From assembly GCF_037975245.1 (NCBI RefSeq), contig NC_092568.1, positions 16,573,001 through 16,637,000 on the forward strand: a stretch of 64,000 nt of DNA, written 5' to 3'. The DNA comes from Apostichopus japonicus (Eukaryota > Echinodermata > Holothuroidea > Aspidochirotida > Stichopodidae). Made by a program: the position numbers and the translations under genes. Under the pieces are notes generated by a model. That model did no database searches. It was not told the origin of the DNA and worked only from the letters and a program-made list of their open reading frames with translations. The first letter of the stretch is position 1, and the number at the start of each line of letters is the position of its first letter. Shown piece by piece: positions 1-14,000 of this stretch.

Positions 1-3000
1 CTGCAACCACTAAAGGTAAGCATCTTCTTGCACAACGTCGGTTATATCCGTTGCTGTTTATCATAAGAAAATAAATAAAATAATGTGCTATTGCCTCCTA
101 GTATAATGTTCATTTCGATGTTTCATATATTACAGCTATAATCCTCACTTTCTTTGTAACCAATGAATGCTTAACAGAACTGATCCTTGGAACCTTTCCA
201 ATTGACAACCTTCCCCACCCCGGGGGTTATGAGGGGCAGTTGGGGAAGAGGAAAGGGTAGAAAGGGAACGATGAAGGCACTATAGACGGGTATTGGAGAG
301 CAAGGTGGGAGACGTGCAAGATACTAAAAAAAAAAAGACTTTAATCAAAGTTACACAATAACATCGAAGCCAACTTGAAAACTTTCATATTTTTAGAAGA
401 AAATGTATGTTTTTCTCATAATATCTTCATTCTAAAGTTATTGATGTTTATATTTATATGTGTTTTATAACACCAGAGATAATTTGATTTTACAATTCAT
501 GAAGTAATTTTATGATAAGAAGTGAAGCTATAAATTAATGCTCTTTATTGCAACATCTAAACTGTGCCTATGATTTCATCATTAGAAGACGCCTTCAAAT
601 TGTCCTAACTCTCAATCGTTTACAAGTTAATGTACAATTTAAGAAAAGCAGTTGGTACATTATGTACTACAAACAAGTCCGTAAATGATATGTGAAATTT
701 CTAAACTGGTATATAAACGCTTATATACCGATTGTTAATGGCAGCTGTAGAAATCAAATGAATTTTTCATACGGCTGAAATATTTATTCATTGCCCCAGT
801 CAAGTCATTTATATTCTTTCTCTGTAAATATTCCGGAGATATTGCAGAAAGTTAAATATATTTAAAATAAACTTAAAATATTAAATGCAATACAAACAAA
901 AAGACAAAACTACGGATATCAAAAGATAGGTACTGATATGGAAAGATAGGTGAAATACACAGCAAACAAATAAATTTAATATATACCAACCTCACGCAAG
1001 TATATAATGGACTAAGAATTATACTAAGATGTCTCGTGTTTACAATTTAGAGATTTTTTATTTATATATCATCTGTATATATCGAAGCATAATCTTAATT
1101 AGTAAATAGTAAAGTCAACTTGTTAATTTTCTTCATGTTTTTTTTCCACAGATGACGGTTCAGGACACAACTAACAACTTACGAAATAAGGTAATTTTCG
1201 TTTTACATTTCACTGTCTGCCAGTGTAAGTCCTTTAGTATGGAGTCATGGAGTCTCCACGTCTATGTAGCTCCATTCAAAGACCATATTTAACTTCTGAC
1301 TTGGAGCTCTGTCTTATTACAATAGGAAAAAGAATGGTATCGCCTTTGTGTTATCCCGGTATGTTGGTGTACGTGTACTTTCAACAAAATGCTGATCTTG
1401 AGAGTAAGTGCATGCCTCTTTCATCCACCACCCCCCCCCCCTTCGTAAGAGAAATCAAGTATCATGCCATTAACATTAAAATTAGGAATAAATATAATTT
1501 TTTACATTTCGCAGATATGCTTCAAATATGCTAAGACCAACCTGACGAATACCGAAGATGAATATTCACAGATTCAGAATGATCACGTGACTACTGGAGC
1601 AAACACTAAACACCTCTTATCCTCCCTCGTATACTGCATGATTGACCAATACCACAAAGTTAACCACCGAGTCCAGCGAATAACTAGAGAAGCATTCGTG
1701 GATCTACATTCATGGACAAAGTACATCTTTGACATCCTTTCATCATCGGTGGACGAGTTGCTAGTCTTTCATAGAGAATTCATCTCCTTCGTTTATCAAG
1801 TCTTCTTCGGTATGCTTAGTTACTTCGAGCAGATTCCAATTGAGAACTCAATGGATTATCAATGGAATATGACTTGCCCAATTACTACCAAGAATGATCG
1901 ACTGAAGGACGCCCTCTGTTATCTTCAAATGACCACCTTACTGTTTGTACTTACTTGTGGTAAGTCTTGTTGGTTTCATCTCATAATCTATAAGACTGTT
2001 TGTCACATTGAATTACGTAACTACTTAAACTTGATTAGTTGTTATTCTAATTATTTATGTTCTTTTATTTCAGGTTTAATCATCCAGACCGTGCTGCATA
2101 CATACATGAGGCGACTCTCGAACAGAAATCATGATCCAAATGAACACCTTCCCGCCCTCTATGATAATGGTAAGAATTATTCATTTCCAACCATTGCTTC
2201 GTCGTCAGGAAATGTATACTGACATTGCTGATACAAATGAACACCTTCCCGACCTGTATATGATAATTGTAAGAAATATTCTTATGGTTTAGTCTCCCAA
2301 AGATTCATATATACCCTCACTGTGTTATTTAACAATTGTTAAGTTGATTTTCAAGCGAAGAACTATTACCGTAACATGAATTGTTTATATATGCACATCA
2401 CACCTTCTTAAATGTTAACATCAGTTATCATCTTCCCGGCAATGATTATTTCGAAGCTGGTCAGTATATTCGTCAAGAAAAAGACATGAGTAAATGTATT
2501 CTCAGTCCTTAAGAGGCGAACCAAATAGTCACAGGTTGAATTTCTTTACATTTTCTAGTTACTGTTAGTACAGTTAATCTGTCTCCTCTCAAAACAATTA
2601 TTCATTTGTAGATGCAAAATCAGATTGTACAAACATTTTTAACATTTTGTAACGTTTTTAATTTTTTTTTTTACTCCCTTTAGCTGACGGCGGCATTCCT
2701 GAGGACAAGAACCGGATATGTAGAACTGTGCAATTATTGCCATGGGGATCTTCCTCGTATGACACTCGTGCACTTGAAGAAAACATCGGTCATAAGATCC
2801 GGCAGAGGTAAATCCATGCAATGATGAATAACAGTGGCAAGAAAAATGAACATAATAACTGACATTTAAAAGCATCTCATTATCATTACATTTCCTCGCA
2901 ATAGTTATAAATTAAAGACGGCTTATCGATATTCTTCTCTATCCTCCCAATATGTGAACAATAGTTCCACTGTGATAATTTTGGGAGAAACCGAAGAAGT

Positions 3001-5025
3001 TGTATATACAAAGATAAAAGGATGGGCTCTAACCCCCCCCCCCCCCCTTCCCTTTATGGAACTCGCTCTCAGTAAATTTGAAACTGGACTTCAATTAAAC
3101 TAGGTGGAGAAATTTGCCTGATTGTATTACAAAAAGATGAGTGTGTAGGTTTTCAACGATTATAAAATGTTTCTTATCTATTGTTTCGTAGACGTTTTCT
3201 ACACCCAACTCGTTATTCACCAACAATAACAATTGACCATGGTGCCAGGAGTATTAAAGATGTATTTCGTCATGAGTCTTCGTCATCTGTCTACACCACC
3301 TCAATCGTCACAACCTCTAGTGTGCTATCTTCACCAACTGTTACCACCTCAAGTCGGTCATCTTCACCCATCGTCAGCAGTTTCAGTCGGTTGCCCCCAG
3401 TTCTGTGTCATTCGTCATTCTTTACTGTCACGCCAGACGTCATCTGCGGCTTGAATAATAGAAAGAGATCTGCACACAACCGACCAGACGAGATCAGTAC
3501 CTCTACATCTGCTTCCAACCATGAATCGACCATTGGTGGTACAAGCACGAAATACGGCGTCCCATACAGAAATGAAGCACGCACTCTTGTGTTACCATCG
3601 GTTACTGATACCACTTCAAGATTGTCGCTTTCCTCCAGTGGCTCGACTTCCAGCCTGCTGTCTTTATCAATTATTAGTCAAGAGGACTACACCGCACCAT
3701 CTGTTGATGATGTCATGGCATTTGACAGCCTTTACTCAGAGACTGAAGCAAACGAAGATCCATTTGAAGATGACTCCTACCACCTCGAGCTACTGTTTCC
3801 ATCATCCGATGATAGCCTCTACTCTACGATCCGAGAGAACGACAATCCACGCAATAATGGAGCATACGCCATTGACTTACCATTGGAGTTTGATAACTTC
3901 TGCACTGTATCGCCTCCCTCCAGTGACTCGAGTTCCAGCCTGGTATCTCCCTCCAGTTCTTCATCGCTTTTAACTCAAGAGGACTACGTGGATCCATTTG
4001 CTGATGATATCTTTGCATCTGACAGGTCTAACACCCAGTCACAGGCAGACGAAAGCAGTGTCTTTGACTTTGAGGCATCCTGGGACTCAGAGACCGATGA
4101 AGATGAAGTGTCCCATTACGGTAATCCTTATCACCTCGAATTACCATTCGCAAACTCGTTTGGTAGCGATGAATTCACGCAGATGTACGACATTCCACAC
4201 CGCCATGAGCCTCGCAGACTGGATTTACCATTCGGGTATGAGAACATCTCCACCATCTCCAGCCTGAGCAGTTCATCTAGTAACATCACCTCCAGCCTGG
4301 CATCCTCTTCCTCTAATTCATCGATCAGTAGTGAAGATGACGTCATCGATGACGTCAATAATGATGACATTCTGATGAGCTCTGGCGGGTCTACCTACCA
4401 GCCAACTGAGTACTCCTCTTTTGAGTATTCTAGCGGCTTAACGACTGATGAAGACGAAGATCCATTTGACGACGACTCCTACCACCTGGAGTTACTGTTT
4501 CCATCCTGCGATGGTAGCCTTGACTCTGCAGTGATACAGGCTAATGACGTTCCAAACAGAAATAGAGCCTGCGCCCTTGAGTTACCACTGGCAACTGACT
4601 ACATCATCCGTCCTCTCCGACTTAACCATATCGCTGAAACCGCCAGCCGCAGTAACGATCTTCGCACCGAGATAACAGAACAACTCACTGGCACTGGAAG
4701 TCTTCCAACCCGTCTCCTGTACCAGGAGTTACTGTTTTCATCCTGCGATGGTATCCTTAACTCTACGGTGATACAGGCTAATGACTTTACAAACAGAAAT
4801 AGAGCCTGCGCCCTTGAGTTACCACTGGCCACTGACTACATCATCCGTCCTCACCGACTTAACTATATCGTTGAAACCGCCAACCGCAGTAACGATCTTC
4901 GCACCGAGATAACCGAACAACTAACCGGCACGGGAAGTCTTCCAAACAGTCTCCTGTACCCGAATCTCGAAGAAACCCTTTTTTTCCTCACTCTGACTTT
5001 ATTCCAAAAACGTTTTTTCAATTGA
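1..5025 (+). CDS. Unrecognised single-pass membrane protein with Ser/acid-rich repeat tail (5' end outside window)
   Basis: Exons joined by reading frame and GT-AG borders: ..15 (end of an exon, donor GTAAGC), 1152-1190, 1515-1959, 2074-2169, 2684-2807, 3192-5025. Every junction keeps frame, giving 845 residues from the second exon to the TGA. The first ~145 residues are helical-looking and moderately hydrophobic with a few Cys. One strong membrane segment (about residues 148-170, split by the 1959/2074 intron) is followed by basic HTYMRR, which suggests an outside or lumenal N-part and a cytoplasmic tail. The tail of over 600 residues is rich in Ser, Asp and Glu and holds about four degenerate repeats of some 40 residues, each starting YHLEL(L/P)F and ending (L/I)(E/D)LP. 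The last two form a 79-residue near-identical tandem copy. I do not recognise the family. A lumenal-helix plus membrane-helix layout like brambleberry/KAR5 nuclear-fusion proteins is only a guess. The exon at 1152 starts with ATG but has a good acceptor before it, so it is probably internal. Confidence 0.62.
2131..2281 (+). repeat. Tandem duplication of an exon end with its 5' splice site
   Basis: The last ~32 bases of exon 2074-2169 and its donor (AATGGTAAGAA) recur 97 bases downstream at 2229-2281 with several substitutions, including an altered but still GT-containing donor (AATTGTAAGAA). The second copy lies in the intron. Frame-consistent joining uses the first donor. Confidence 0.75.
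4486..4959 (+). repeat. 237-bp coding tandem duplication (2 copies, 79 codons each)
   Basis: Copies 4486-4722 and 4723-4959 are nearly identical and in frame. Each encodes the LLF-S-CDG, NRNRACALELPLATDYI and DLRTEITEQLTGTGSLP blocks. The high identity points to a recent duplication on top of the older 40-residue repeats. Confidence 0.9.
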
Positions 5026-5120
5026 AGTTTTCTGCTGTCAATTCATAAAAGCCTCTAAAAAAATTGTTCGCTCTAAATTCTAAAATATTTTTTATTATTG
5101 TTGCTGATGACTCGTACTAA

Positions 5121-5126
5121 AATAAA
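5121..5126 (+). promoter_or_regulatory. Candidate polyadenylation signal of the first gene
   Basis: AATAAA lies about 95 bases after the stop codon, in an AT-rich stretch followed by GT-containing sequence. It is the first such hexamer downstream of the gene. Confidence 0.45.
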
Positions 5127-6539
5127 ATTTAAAAATCCAAAGATTTGTGTGTCAGTAATGTACATTTCTTGTGTTAATTTAATGTAATATTATGGAATAG
5201 TATTTATGATGTTCATTATTCTATACCATGCATCATTGGAACTTATTTTATCTTTAATCTTATCTTAAGACAATGACCACATAACTATGGTAAATCCGAA
5301 TTGTCCAGATCTCTCGTAGAGTTTACAGATACTGGCAATACACGATTGAAAATACGCGATAAAAACTGCATTCGCGACAAAGGCAGACTGTAAAAGCGTC
5401 ATCATTATGTCAACTTTGTAGGCTTAAAAAACTGGCTATATTACCAAGCATGTAGGAGGATAGAACAGTTTTTGAAATATATATACAGATCAGGCTTAGA
5501 GGGATCTCCTGGCTTGCAGAGCATGTGGGGTAATTTACATAAAGAGTACGTCGAGTCCACCGTATTATTCAAGTTAAGACCACCGTAAACTACTGCAGGA
5601 CTGATCACGACCCGGCGCAACTCGACCATGGATAGTCATGTATACTAGTCCGGTAGTGTTGTTGGGTTTAAGACAACGACTCATCATGTATTTGCTAGTT
5701 ATTAGTCGCGTCGGCTTCAGTAGGGGAAATTCCGGTGTCTGAAAATGGTTCCATTTCGCTGGCAAGTCTTTAGGTGATTTTGTGTTTAGCCCCCTAAATT
5801 CAAATTAACGGGTCCAACTGTCACCCCCCCCCCCCACCCCGCACACATGTGCACACATACTTAATTAGGCCCTCGAGAGGGATCTTGAAACTTGAGCGCT
5901 GTGAATGCGCTTTAGAATTGCAATGCCAAAACAACGTGATGGACACGTGATGTAAAAAAAAAAAACGATATTGTTTGATAACTTCCTTACCCCATTACAA
6001 CCTGTTGTTATAACCCTCACCTCCTCCCCGCCTTTACATTGCATCGTGGCTATAATGCATAACATCTTTGAATCTAGAAATTTGGCGAGCTATCAGTATA
6101 TGATTCCATATATAAAACGAGGTGAACTGCACTTCAGTTCAAGTTTCATTTATCATATATCCCTTGTTTGTAGTTGTGATTAGTCTAATAATGCTTAGTT
6201 GGTTTGGTAAGTTTTTACATCGTATGATCCGAGAAAAAAGGGCAAATGTCAGAATATTAATGGGGAAAATACTGTAACAGATGAATGAGTGAATGAATGC
6301 ACGGCATTCATTTACTAATTCACCAACAACGAACAAAAAACATGTATTTCTGTTTAATATGGTTTTATTTGTATACGTGCGTGGCTATGTCATTTTTTGG
6401 GATGAATTTATGCACACAATTAATTTTGATACATTGCAGACTGTTAAAAAATCCTATACTAGTGGATGTTTTATGTGGTCCATGAGAAATGACCCTTGAA
6501 ACATCTGAATGTATTACAATTTATTTTTGTCACGGACAT
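5127..6539. other. Intergenic stretch, nothing recognised
   Basis: Only a poly-C run (about 5824-5836) and scattered AT-rich sequence. I see no exon with supported borders. Confidence 0.5.
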
Positions 6540-7573
6540 CACGGTATAGGACAGGAACGATATAGATGGAGGAGGAGTCGCACAACACCAGCTTTATTCG
6601 ACATTCCAATTTGGAACAAAAAGAATTGAAGGGATCTGGGTTGAAATTATTTTACCTCATATTAAAAATTTGTTGCTATGTGTTTTGTACCGCCTCTGAT
6701 TAAACAGCCGAGTGGAATGATCATTTTCATGAAGTGTTAGCTGCTGCCCCATGCCTAATTCTTTATCTGACATAGTTATTATCGGGGACTTTAACATAAA
6801 TCTATATTAGGTGTTAGTAACAAAAGGTGGATTCAGGACATAGAGATGTACAAGGCTTGACGCAAATAATAAAGGTATACCAACTAGAGAAACTAATCCA
6901 TCGTGCACATTAATTGATCATATTTATACGTCTAAAGACTTAGTTCTCAGACTTAGTCGGCTACTGCAGAAAGCTGCAGCAAGAATTATTCTCAATGCAA
7001 CTTTGGATGATAGCTCTGAAGACCTTTTTAAAGTTTTACCGCACTGGTCCTCACTCGAAAACGTTTAAAATGTAAAAGATTTACAAAGGCGTATAGGTCT
7101 GGCTCCACAGTACCGTGTGGACATGTTCCTGCACACGAGTGACACGGCTAATAAACATAACCACTCCCTGTGCTCAACCACACGAAATCATTTATTCTTA
7201 GAGGGTGGTTATATCCACCCTACAGAAAATATTTTTTCATATGTTGCTGCTAATGAGTGGAACAAGTTATCAAAGGAGTGTAAAATGCCAACTCCTTACC
7301 TTTAAACGTTTTATCTAGCACTTTAACTAATTTCTTATGCTCTTAATTTCATTTCATTGATTGTTCCATGTTACATATTTTATGCCTTTGTCAATTTTGA
7401 ATGTAGGCCTATTTTTCCTTTTTCTTTGCCATCTTATACTTCCCGTTTGTATTCTTATTATTCTTATTATGATTGTTTTATTCTTCTTTTATGCTTTTGT
7501 ATATCAGGGTCTCGGGGAGATTAGCTTTACGCTTACCGAGTTTACCCTTTAATAAGTAATAAATAAATAAATT
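6540..7573 (+). mobile_element. Decayed L2/CR1-like non-LTR retrotransposon lacking its reverse transcriptase
   Basis: Broken reading frames encode the endonuclease part of a LINE: a V(L)YRPP-like stretch near 6680, EWNDHFHEVL near 6710, IIGDFNIN at 6778-6801 and TLIDHIYT near 6910. These are followed directly by the post-RT C-terminal region (QKAAARIILNAT near 6970, then an SYVAANEWNKLS-type block near 7240). The whole RT domain is missing between them. The element ends in a GGGAGATTAGC-type 3' end and a TAAATAAATAAAT tail (7550-7572), as is usual for L2/CR1 LINEs. Many stops and frameshifts show that it is dead. Confidence 0.75.
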
Positions 7574-7917
7574 CCCAAAATTTCGCGAACATTTCGCTAA
7601 CTGAAATTCCGACATTCAGTAGCCTAGGTTTCCATCCTGCACTTCGACTCCCGATCTTTTCCTTGATCTATATACTTGCTGACTTATTACGCAGAAAAGC
7701 AAGAATATTTTGCGACCTTTGTTCCATTCAAATTCAATCAAAGGCGTAAAAGCCGATTTCGTTTGGGTTGGAACGAACTCTCGCCGTCGATGCAAACTCC
7801 ATGAACATCACACTAAGGGCAAAGGTCATTCTAAACATAAGAAACTCCAATTCCGCGAGACTTATTCTTCCTGCGCGACACTATTTCAGCACACCTAACG
7901 TTGATGTTAGCCATTCC

Positions 7918-8078
7918 TTGTGTGTGTGTGTGTGCATGGTGATTCGCCGCCATTGGAACAATGCACAAATGAGCTGATTGGTAACACAGTAACCGTTCTC
8001 ATCAACGGGTTCTTAGAAATCACGCTGTACGGTCTGGTATTTTTCTGTTTTATATTATTTGCATCAACCGATCAGAAG
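7918..8078 (+). promoter_or_regulatory. Likely RTF1 promoter/5' UTR region
   Basis: A short TG microsatellite (7919-7934) is followed by GATTCGCCGCCATTGGAAC (about 7941-7959). This stretch holds a YY1-like GCCGCCAT and an inverted CCAAT box (ATTGG), both common near housekeeping-gene starts. No TATA box is evident. The position just upstream of the RTF1 start codon supports the call; the exact transcription start cannot be read from sequence. Confidence 0.35.
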
Positions 8079-11000
8079 ATGTCGAAAAGGAAGAAGAGTA
8101 GAGCAGTTGTTATTGACTCTGACAGCTCAGACAGTGATAGTCCTGACAACCTTGATGAGGTTAGTTTTTGACAGTCAATGACATTAGGCTAAGACCGTAT
8201 TGACTACCTGCTAAGCCTAGGCTAGTATTAACGTTTCTTAACGTAATTATATGCCTAGAAATGTTTAGTTTGGGTGGGAGGCGTTCTTTTCCGCCACAGT
8301 TAGTTTCAGACATTTCAAGTACAGTAGTACCAAGCCCATGTAATGTTGCCATGTACTAAGACTTAAAGGGTGTGAAGACTAGCGCAAAAAGAAATGTCTA
8401 ATGCCGGTAGTCTGACCTAGCTTCGAATGAGGTGTAACAGAAGTGTTAAACACCACCATCGATCCCAGAAAATACACACACAGCTTGCTACTGTCGGTAA
8501 TTAGACACAAGTGTACAGTCAGAAAATACAGCTGCGGTCAATACTCACAGGCCACAGCAAAGTATTCAAACGATAGAGCGATGGACATCTCAGGTCCAGC
8601 TAAACTTAAAGATAACAAGGTATCACGTTTCATTACTCTCTGCATTTTGTAGCGACACACACAAAACGTCACTTGCAAGCAACAGAAAATTAACTTTTTC
8701 AGGTGGCCGCACACGGTGTGGACGAGTCTTCAATGCCTTTAATAGCACTAATGTACTTTTAAAACCTGGTTACTGGAAATGCATATCCTTTTGCTTTATG
8801 GTTTAGTTTAATCTTTAAAACTTTGAACAGATTATGCCAGAAGGACATTCCCTAGATACACATAAGGATCCAGAGTTAGCACCATTACTCATTAGGCATT
8901 ACTAAGCAAGTGAAATATCCAGAACTTCTAGTAAGCGTTTTAGTTTGTTATGATTATGGTAGGCCTAAATGGATAAAATGTATCATGAACATGCATGCTT
9001 AATTGATGCTTCCTACTTTGAGTTGGACTGTCAATGGTACCGTTTTCATGAAACATATATCGATTAAAATTTGCATTTTGCATTAACAAAAACTGATATA
9101 AAATTTGACATTTAAGCATTGCAACTACTGTACAGTTGTTATCAGTGTATCTGCCTAATCTATGTATTACACAGTACTAAAACTTAAACCTAGAACATAG
9201 AAATAACAGAGACGCTTACCGTAGAACTGGACAGTTCACACAAATTGTATTGAAAATAATAATGAAATGTAATCCACTTATGCCATAGCGGTGACAGAAT
9301 ATTTTCATTCATGCAGTTCAGTATGTTATCACTTGCCACCATCCACACTATATCCTAAACTCCCTCTCCATCCTCCCATTGAATTACTTAAATAAAATTT
9401 TCTTTATAAAAAATGTATGTCACCATGAAAATGTTCGTTAATCAATTTGTGACTACTGTATAGTACAAAATATTTTGTTCCATTATAGTCTTACTGTATA
9501 TTCTTTCCAAAATAAAATAAAACTGTTAGCAAACTGCCTATCCACTAGAGAGCCTTTTTAAGAGAATGTGTAAAAGTAAGTTGGCCTGACGTTTAGATCC
9601 TAGCAGGATCTTCTTCAGAGGCTGAATGACAAGTAACAGTAACAGAAGAGACAAAAACATGCACAGAATACAGACAGGTTAATGAGCATGGTGAACATAA
9701 ATAGATAGATGTAAGGGGATTAGTAGACAAGGTATGGAGAGAAGAAAGAAAGACACCAACAGGAAAAGAGGAGAGGTAGGAGATAAACAGTAGAGGGACA
9801 AAGAGAGGATTAAGGGAAGGGGGTATGGAAATAATTAGAGAAGGATAAAGTATATTATTTCCACAGTTAAAGTTGCACTTAAAGTCTATAGACTGCCCTG
9901 GTAATCTAGGTTGCAGATGTAGGTCATGCAGCTGGCTGCCCTACATTTCATTAAAACCATTGTGTGGGGACTAGTCCAATCAAAACCCCATTTGTCACTT
10001 TCATGCATACCACTTGCTTATTAAAATAATATAACCTTGGCAGATTACCAAAATGTGATATGACGATTGAATGGCCTAGGTGTACTTCTCCAGTGACATT
10101 CGTTGGGAATTTTGGTGGACTTACAGTTGTACAGTAGAGAAGAAGGATATTAATCAGTGCATGTAATGGGCCTTAAGAACATGGCACATGGGTTGGGTTA
10201 AGGGAATACTTATCCCTCTCCAGGAATTTTCTAATAGAGCATTTTTCAATAATTAAAAAAAAAAATCGGTTCTAAAACTAAAATCGGTTTTGCCATCAAA
10301 AGTGCATTTTTAATTTGTTTTATGATTATTTGCTAGAAGATGTAGAATAGTACAATGCAGAGGAAGAATGGGAGTTAGTTCTTGCCAAGCAGGGGTCGTA
10401 GGGATGGGGTGGATGAGGGTAGGTGGTTCAGGGGATAAGTTAACGGAACTAAACATTTTATTGGTAAAATTTCGCAGCAATGATACTGTAATTTCTAAGG
10501 CACGTAAATTAAGTGAGACTTTCTCAAAAGTACTAACGATTTAAAGATTGTATTCAAAATGCATTTTGGAATTCCCTGACAGCGGCTTACAACACATCGG
10601 TAGGAAGGGACAAATATGTAATCATAGCTTGCTTGCCATGTCTATATGCAAATAAAATGGAAGGGGGGGGGGAGTTGGTAGGGGCTCAAAATAATTGTAT
10701 TCCAAAAATTAGTATACAGTAGTTAGCTCCAGATTATAGTTAAAAAATTTAACAAGAAAATGGACAAAACATGACTAACATATAGAGCATACATATAATG
10801 CAGTAGTGTCTTTCATGCTTTTAACTTTCTGCTCTACCAATATGTGCATTACCATCAGCGAACTTGTTTAGTTATCAAGCTCAATAATAAATGTCAGCCG
10901 TACTTTAAAAAAATGTATATGACTTCAGTAATACTGTAACCTTCCAAGCACCGATAGTTGTACTCAATAGTATGAGCCGCTGCTGTACAGTCAATTTTCA

Positions 11001-14000
11001 CTGTCATGGTGATTTATGTAGGCATAATGTTAGTGTAATATGGATGTACCAAGGAACAAAAAGAAAATGACACAAAATAGAAAAATGAACAAATTGATGT
11101 AGGAAACATAATTACTAAATTCAAACGAGAAAATAGTGAAGGTTTTCATAGGATGATAAGAGATTTTTTGACCATACTTTCTCAAAGGCATCATCTGCTT
11201 GCTACCATGGTTCTGCCCTTTTGAAGGTTTGTTTGAACCAAGTTTCCTGTATGTCTATTGTCTTGTAAATTTAATGTCGTAATCGCAACTCGTTGAAGCA
11301 GGGACCACATTCTTTGTTCGGGCAGACTGCCAGGAATTTTATCCCGATGGTTAGGTGATTACCCAATGCTGCTTTGGGCTTTTTTTTCCAGATTTTCTAG
11401 GTCAGATATACTGTAGCCTTCAGTGTGGTTGAAGTCATTCCACCCAGAAAAGGTCCATTTAAAAGTGTGCATCAGATCATCCGTAAATGTCATGTGGTTA
11501 ATAGGCAAACATGATTTGGCTGTTGGTATTGGTAGGTCTCTAGGTCAATGTTTTCAAGCCTTTATCCTTGGAAATGGTTGTCCTTCAGACAACCTGCAAT
11601 TTGCTTAGAACTGTACCCTGCCCAGCCTAATAAATTTAGGCATTCCACTCAAAACACTCAAAGGTATCGATCCCTAACTCTACAATCAGTTTCTTTACGT
11701 TTGTGTTCTTTACTCAACAGGACACAATCATGATGATGTGCTTTCTTTGCCAAAATTTTGGCCCATGAGCTTAGATGGATCAAATGAAAAATTCAAACAA
11801 TAACATTGGTGTCCCATCAAAACAGTTGAAGCAAACCTTTCACGGGATGGACACATGTGTGAGCAAATGGTCATGGGTTCAGCTACCAGTAAATCAATTC
11901 ACCGATACAAATGCATTTGTTAACTATATCCAATGAACATGGACTTACATGTTTTAAGGAATGATTTGGGAGATGGCATGTTTTGTTAGAGAGAAGTAAA
12001 ACTTCCACCTGATTCAAATTCTGATTGAAGTATCTATAGGAGAGAAATCTTAAAAAAAGAAGAAAAAAGTAGAACCTCATTGAAGGCATTCATCTTTGTA
12101 GCATTGTGTTTATCATTTCCACCTATGTTTAGAAAACAAATAATATAATCAATTTATAACATAATCATCATTATGCAAAAAGTACCTCTATAAGCAATTT
12201 ATGCTCATTTCAGCTTAACTTTGTCCCAAATCTAAAGGGGACAACAACAAACAAATTTAAATGTAAAATAATAGAAAAAAAGAAGAAAAAAACTGTTATT
12301 AGTGGACTCCATAGGTATGCCAATTTGATCTGCTATTGGCATTGTATTAATATTTGTTCACACACATCTTGCATAGGAGACTTAAGTACTGTACCAACAA
12401 TTAGCCATTGTGTTAACCACCTGCCTTCAATTCAGGAGATTCCTTTGTTTAGAGAATACCTGGCATGAAAATCGGGACGCTGGATACTGTTCACATTACA
12501 GTACATACGTATGCTTTATTACAGTTTCCTATAGAAAATGGAGAATTAAAAAGAACTGATAAGTGAAGATGGGTGAAGAGACTGAAACAAAGTTGTGTTC
12601 AGTGGTTCAGCAATTAAAGAGATAGACCTGTTAAAACCTGTATTAGGGAAACATAGGGAAGAGTGTTGTACAATCTTGTACAATTTAGTCTGATGCCTAG
12701 TCTGCTGCCACCAACATATATATTGTGTTTATTTCTGATGATTTCAATGAGGTTTTGCATTTCGGTATTTTTCCACCCTTCAAGCAACATGTCATGCTCC
12801 TAGTTTCTCACAGAATGACAACATTTTACTTTCAGTGTTTCTTGACAGTACCTATTTGTTTTGACACAATCCATTGGCACTGTCTGTCGGGTGCACTTGT
12901 ATGTGAAGCAAAATTGCTCTTCTTTGGTGAATTATAGGCCTGAGTTTGCAAGGTCCAAATTTGCTGTTTGGACAATCTACATTACAACTCAAAAGTATGA
13001 CTGCCATCCCAGAGACAACCTGGAAATAACTTAAAATACAAATGTGTTGCCTGAGATGCATGTTTTTATACTGTACACAGTGAAATAATGAACAAACACA
13101 GAAAAGCATAATGATCCAAGCATATCACGTCCTTGTAAAACAAAATTCCTACATATGCATTTCGATCATTCCACGACCAGGTCGGTTCGATCTGATTGTG
13201 TACATTAGTGGAATACTTGCCTGCTTCTGATTGCTGCATATAGACTACTGCAAAGGCAATGGTGACCCAACATCATGGAATAACCAATATATTTTGAAGT
13301 CACCAAATTTGCTTTGCAACATTTCAGTTTTATATACTGTAAAATTTGCAATACGTGATTAAAAAAAATGCTCTTTGATCTGTCTTCCAGTTATAACTGG
13401 AAGTGTAGCCTCTAGGGTTGTGGTCCAGAGATACAGTATCTCTAACCCAGACAATTTGTAATACAAAAATACGAGACATTAATCATACTGGAGGTTAATT
13501 ATTCATTAAATTTACATAATTATCAAAGCTAGGTTTAGATTACTAGCTCTTTAAAAAGTACATGGGTTTTGTTGCTGGTTTCTTGAAAAGAAAAAAAAAA
13601 CACTTTTGCCATTTCATAGAATGATTACTTACACCAACAAAAGTGCATTTTCATGAAAATTTCTACAAACTAGTCTGATAAGTGTGATCTGTGGCAATCT
13701 TGGTTTGATTAAAACATGTAGGTTTCATAAACTGCCCTGAAAAGTGATCAATTTTCAGGCAAACATCTTTTCTTAATGCACATGAACAGTAGCTACTGTA
13801 GTTATGTTTCATTCCTGACTTTTACTCCACCTTTCAGCAGATAAACTGAAGTTACCAGTGCAGTGTTCTGTAGGAACTCTTATGAGCTGCCATAAGCTTT
13901 AATAATTTAGTCTTAATATATATTTTTTTTCTGTATGGAATTTTCAGGAATTACTATCACTTGCAAAAAGGAAGAAGTCAGACACAGATTCACCGAAAGA

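Noticed and set aside
3233-4832. Several overlapping open frames in other frames of the Ser-rich exon
   Set aside because: Shadows of the real frame. Only the 3192-5025 frame joins in phase with upstream exons and shows coherent protein repeats.
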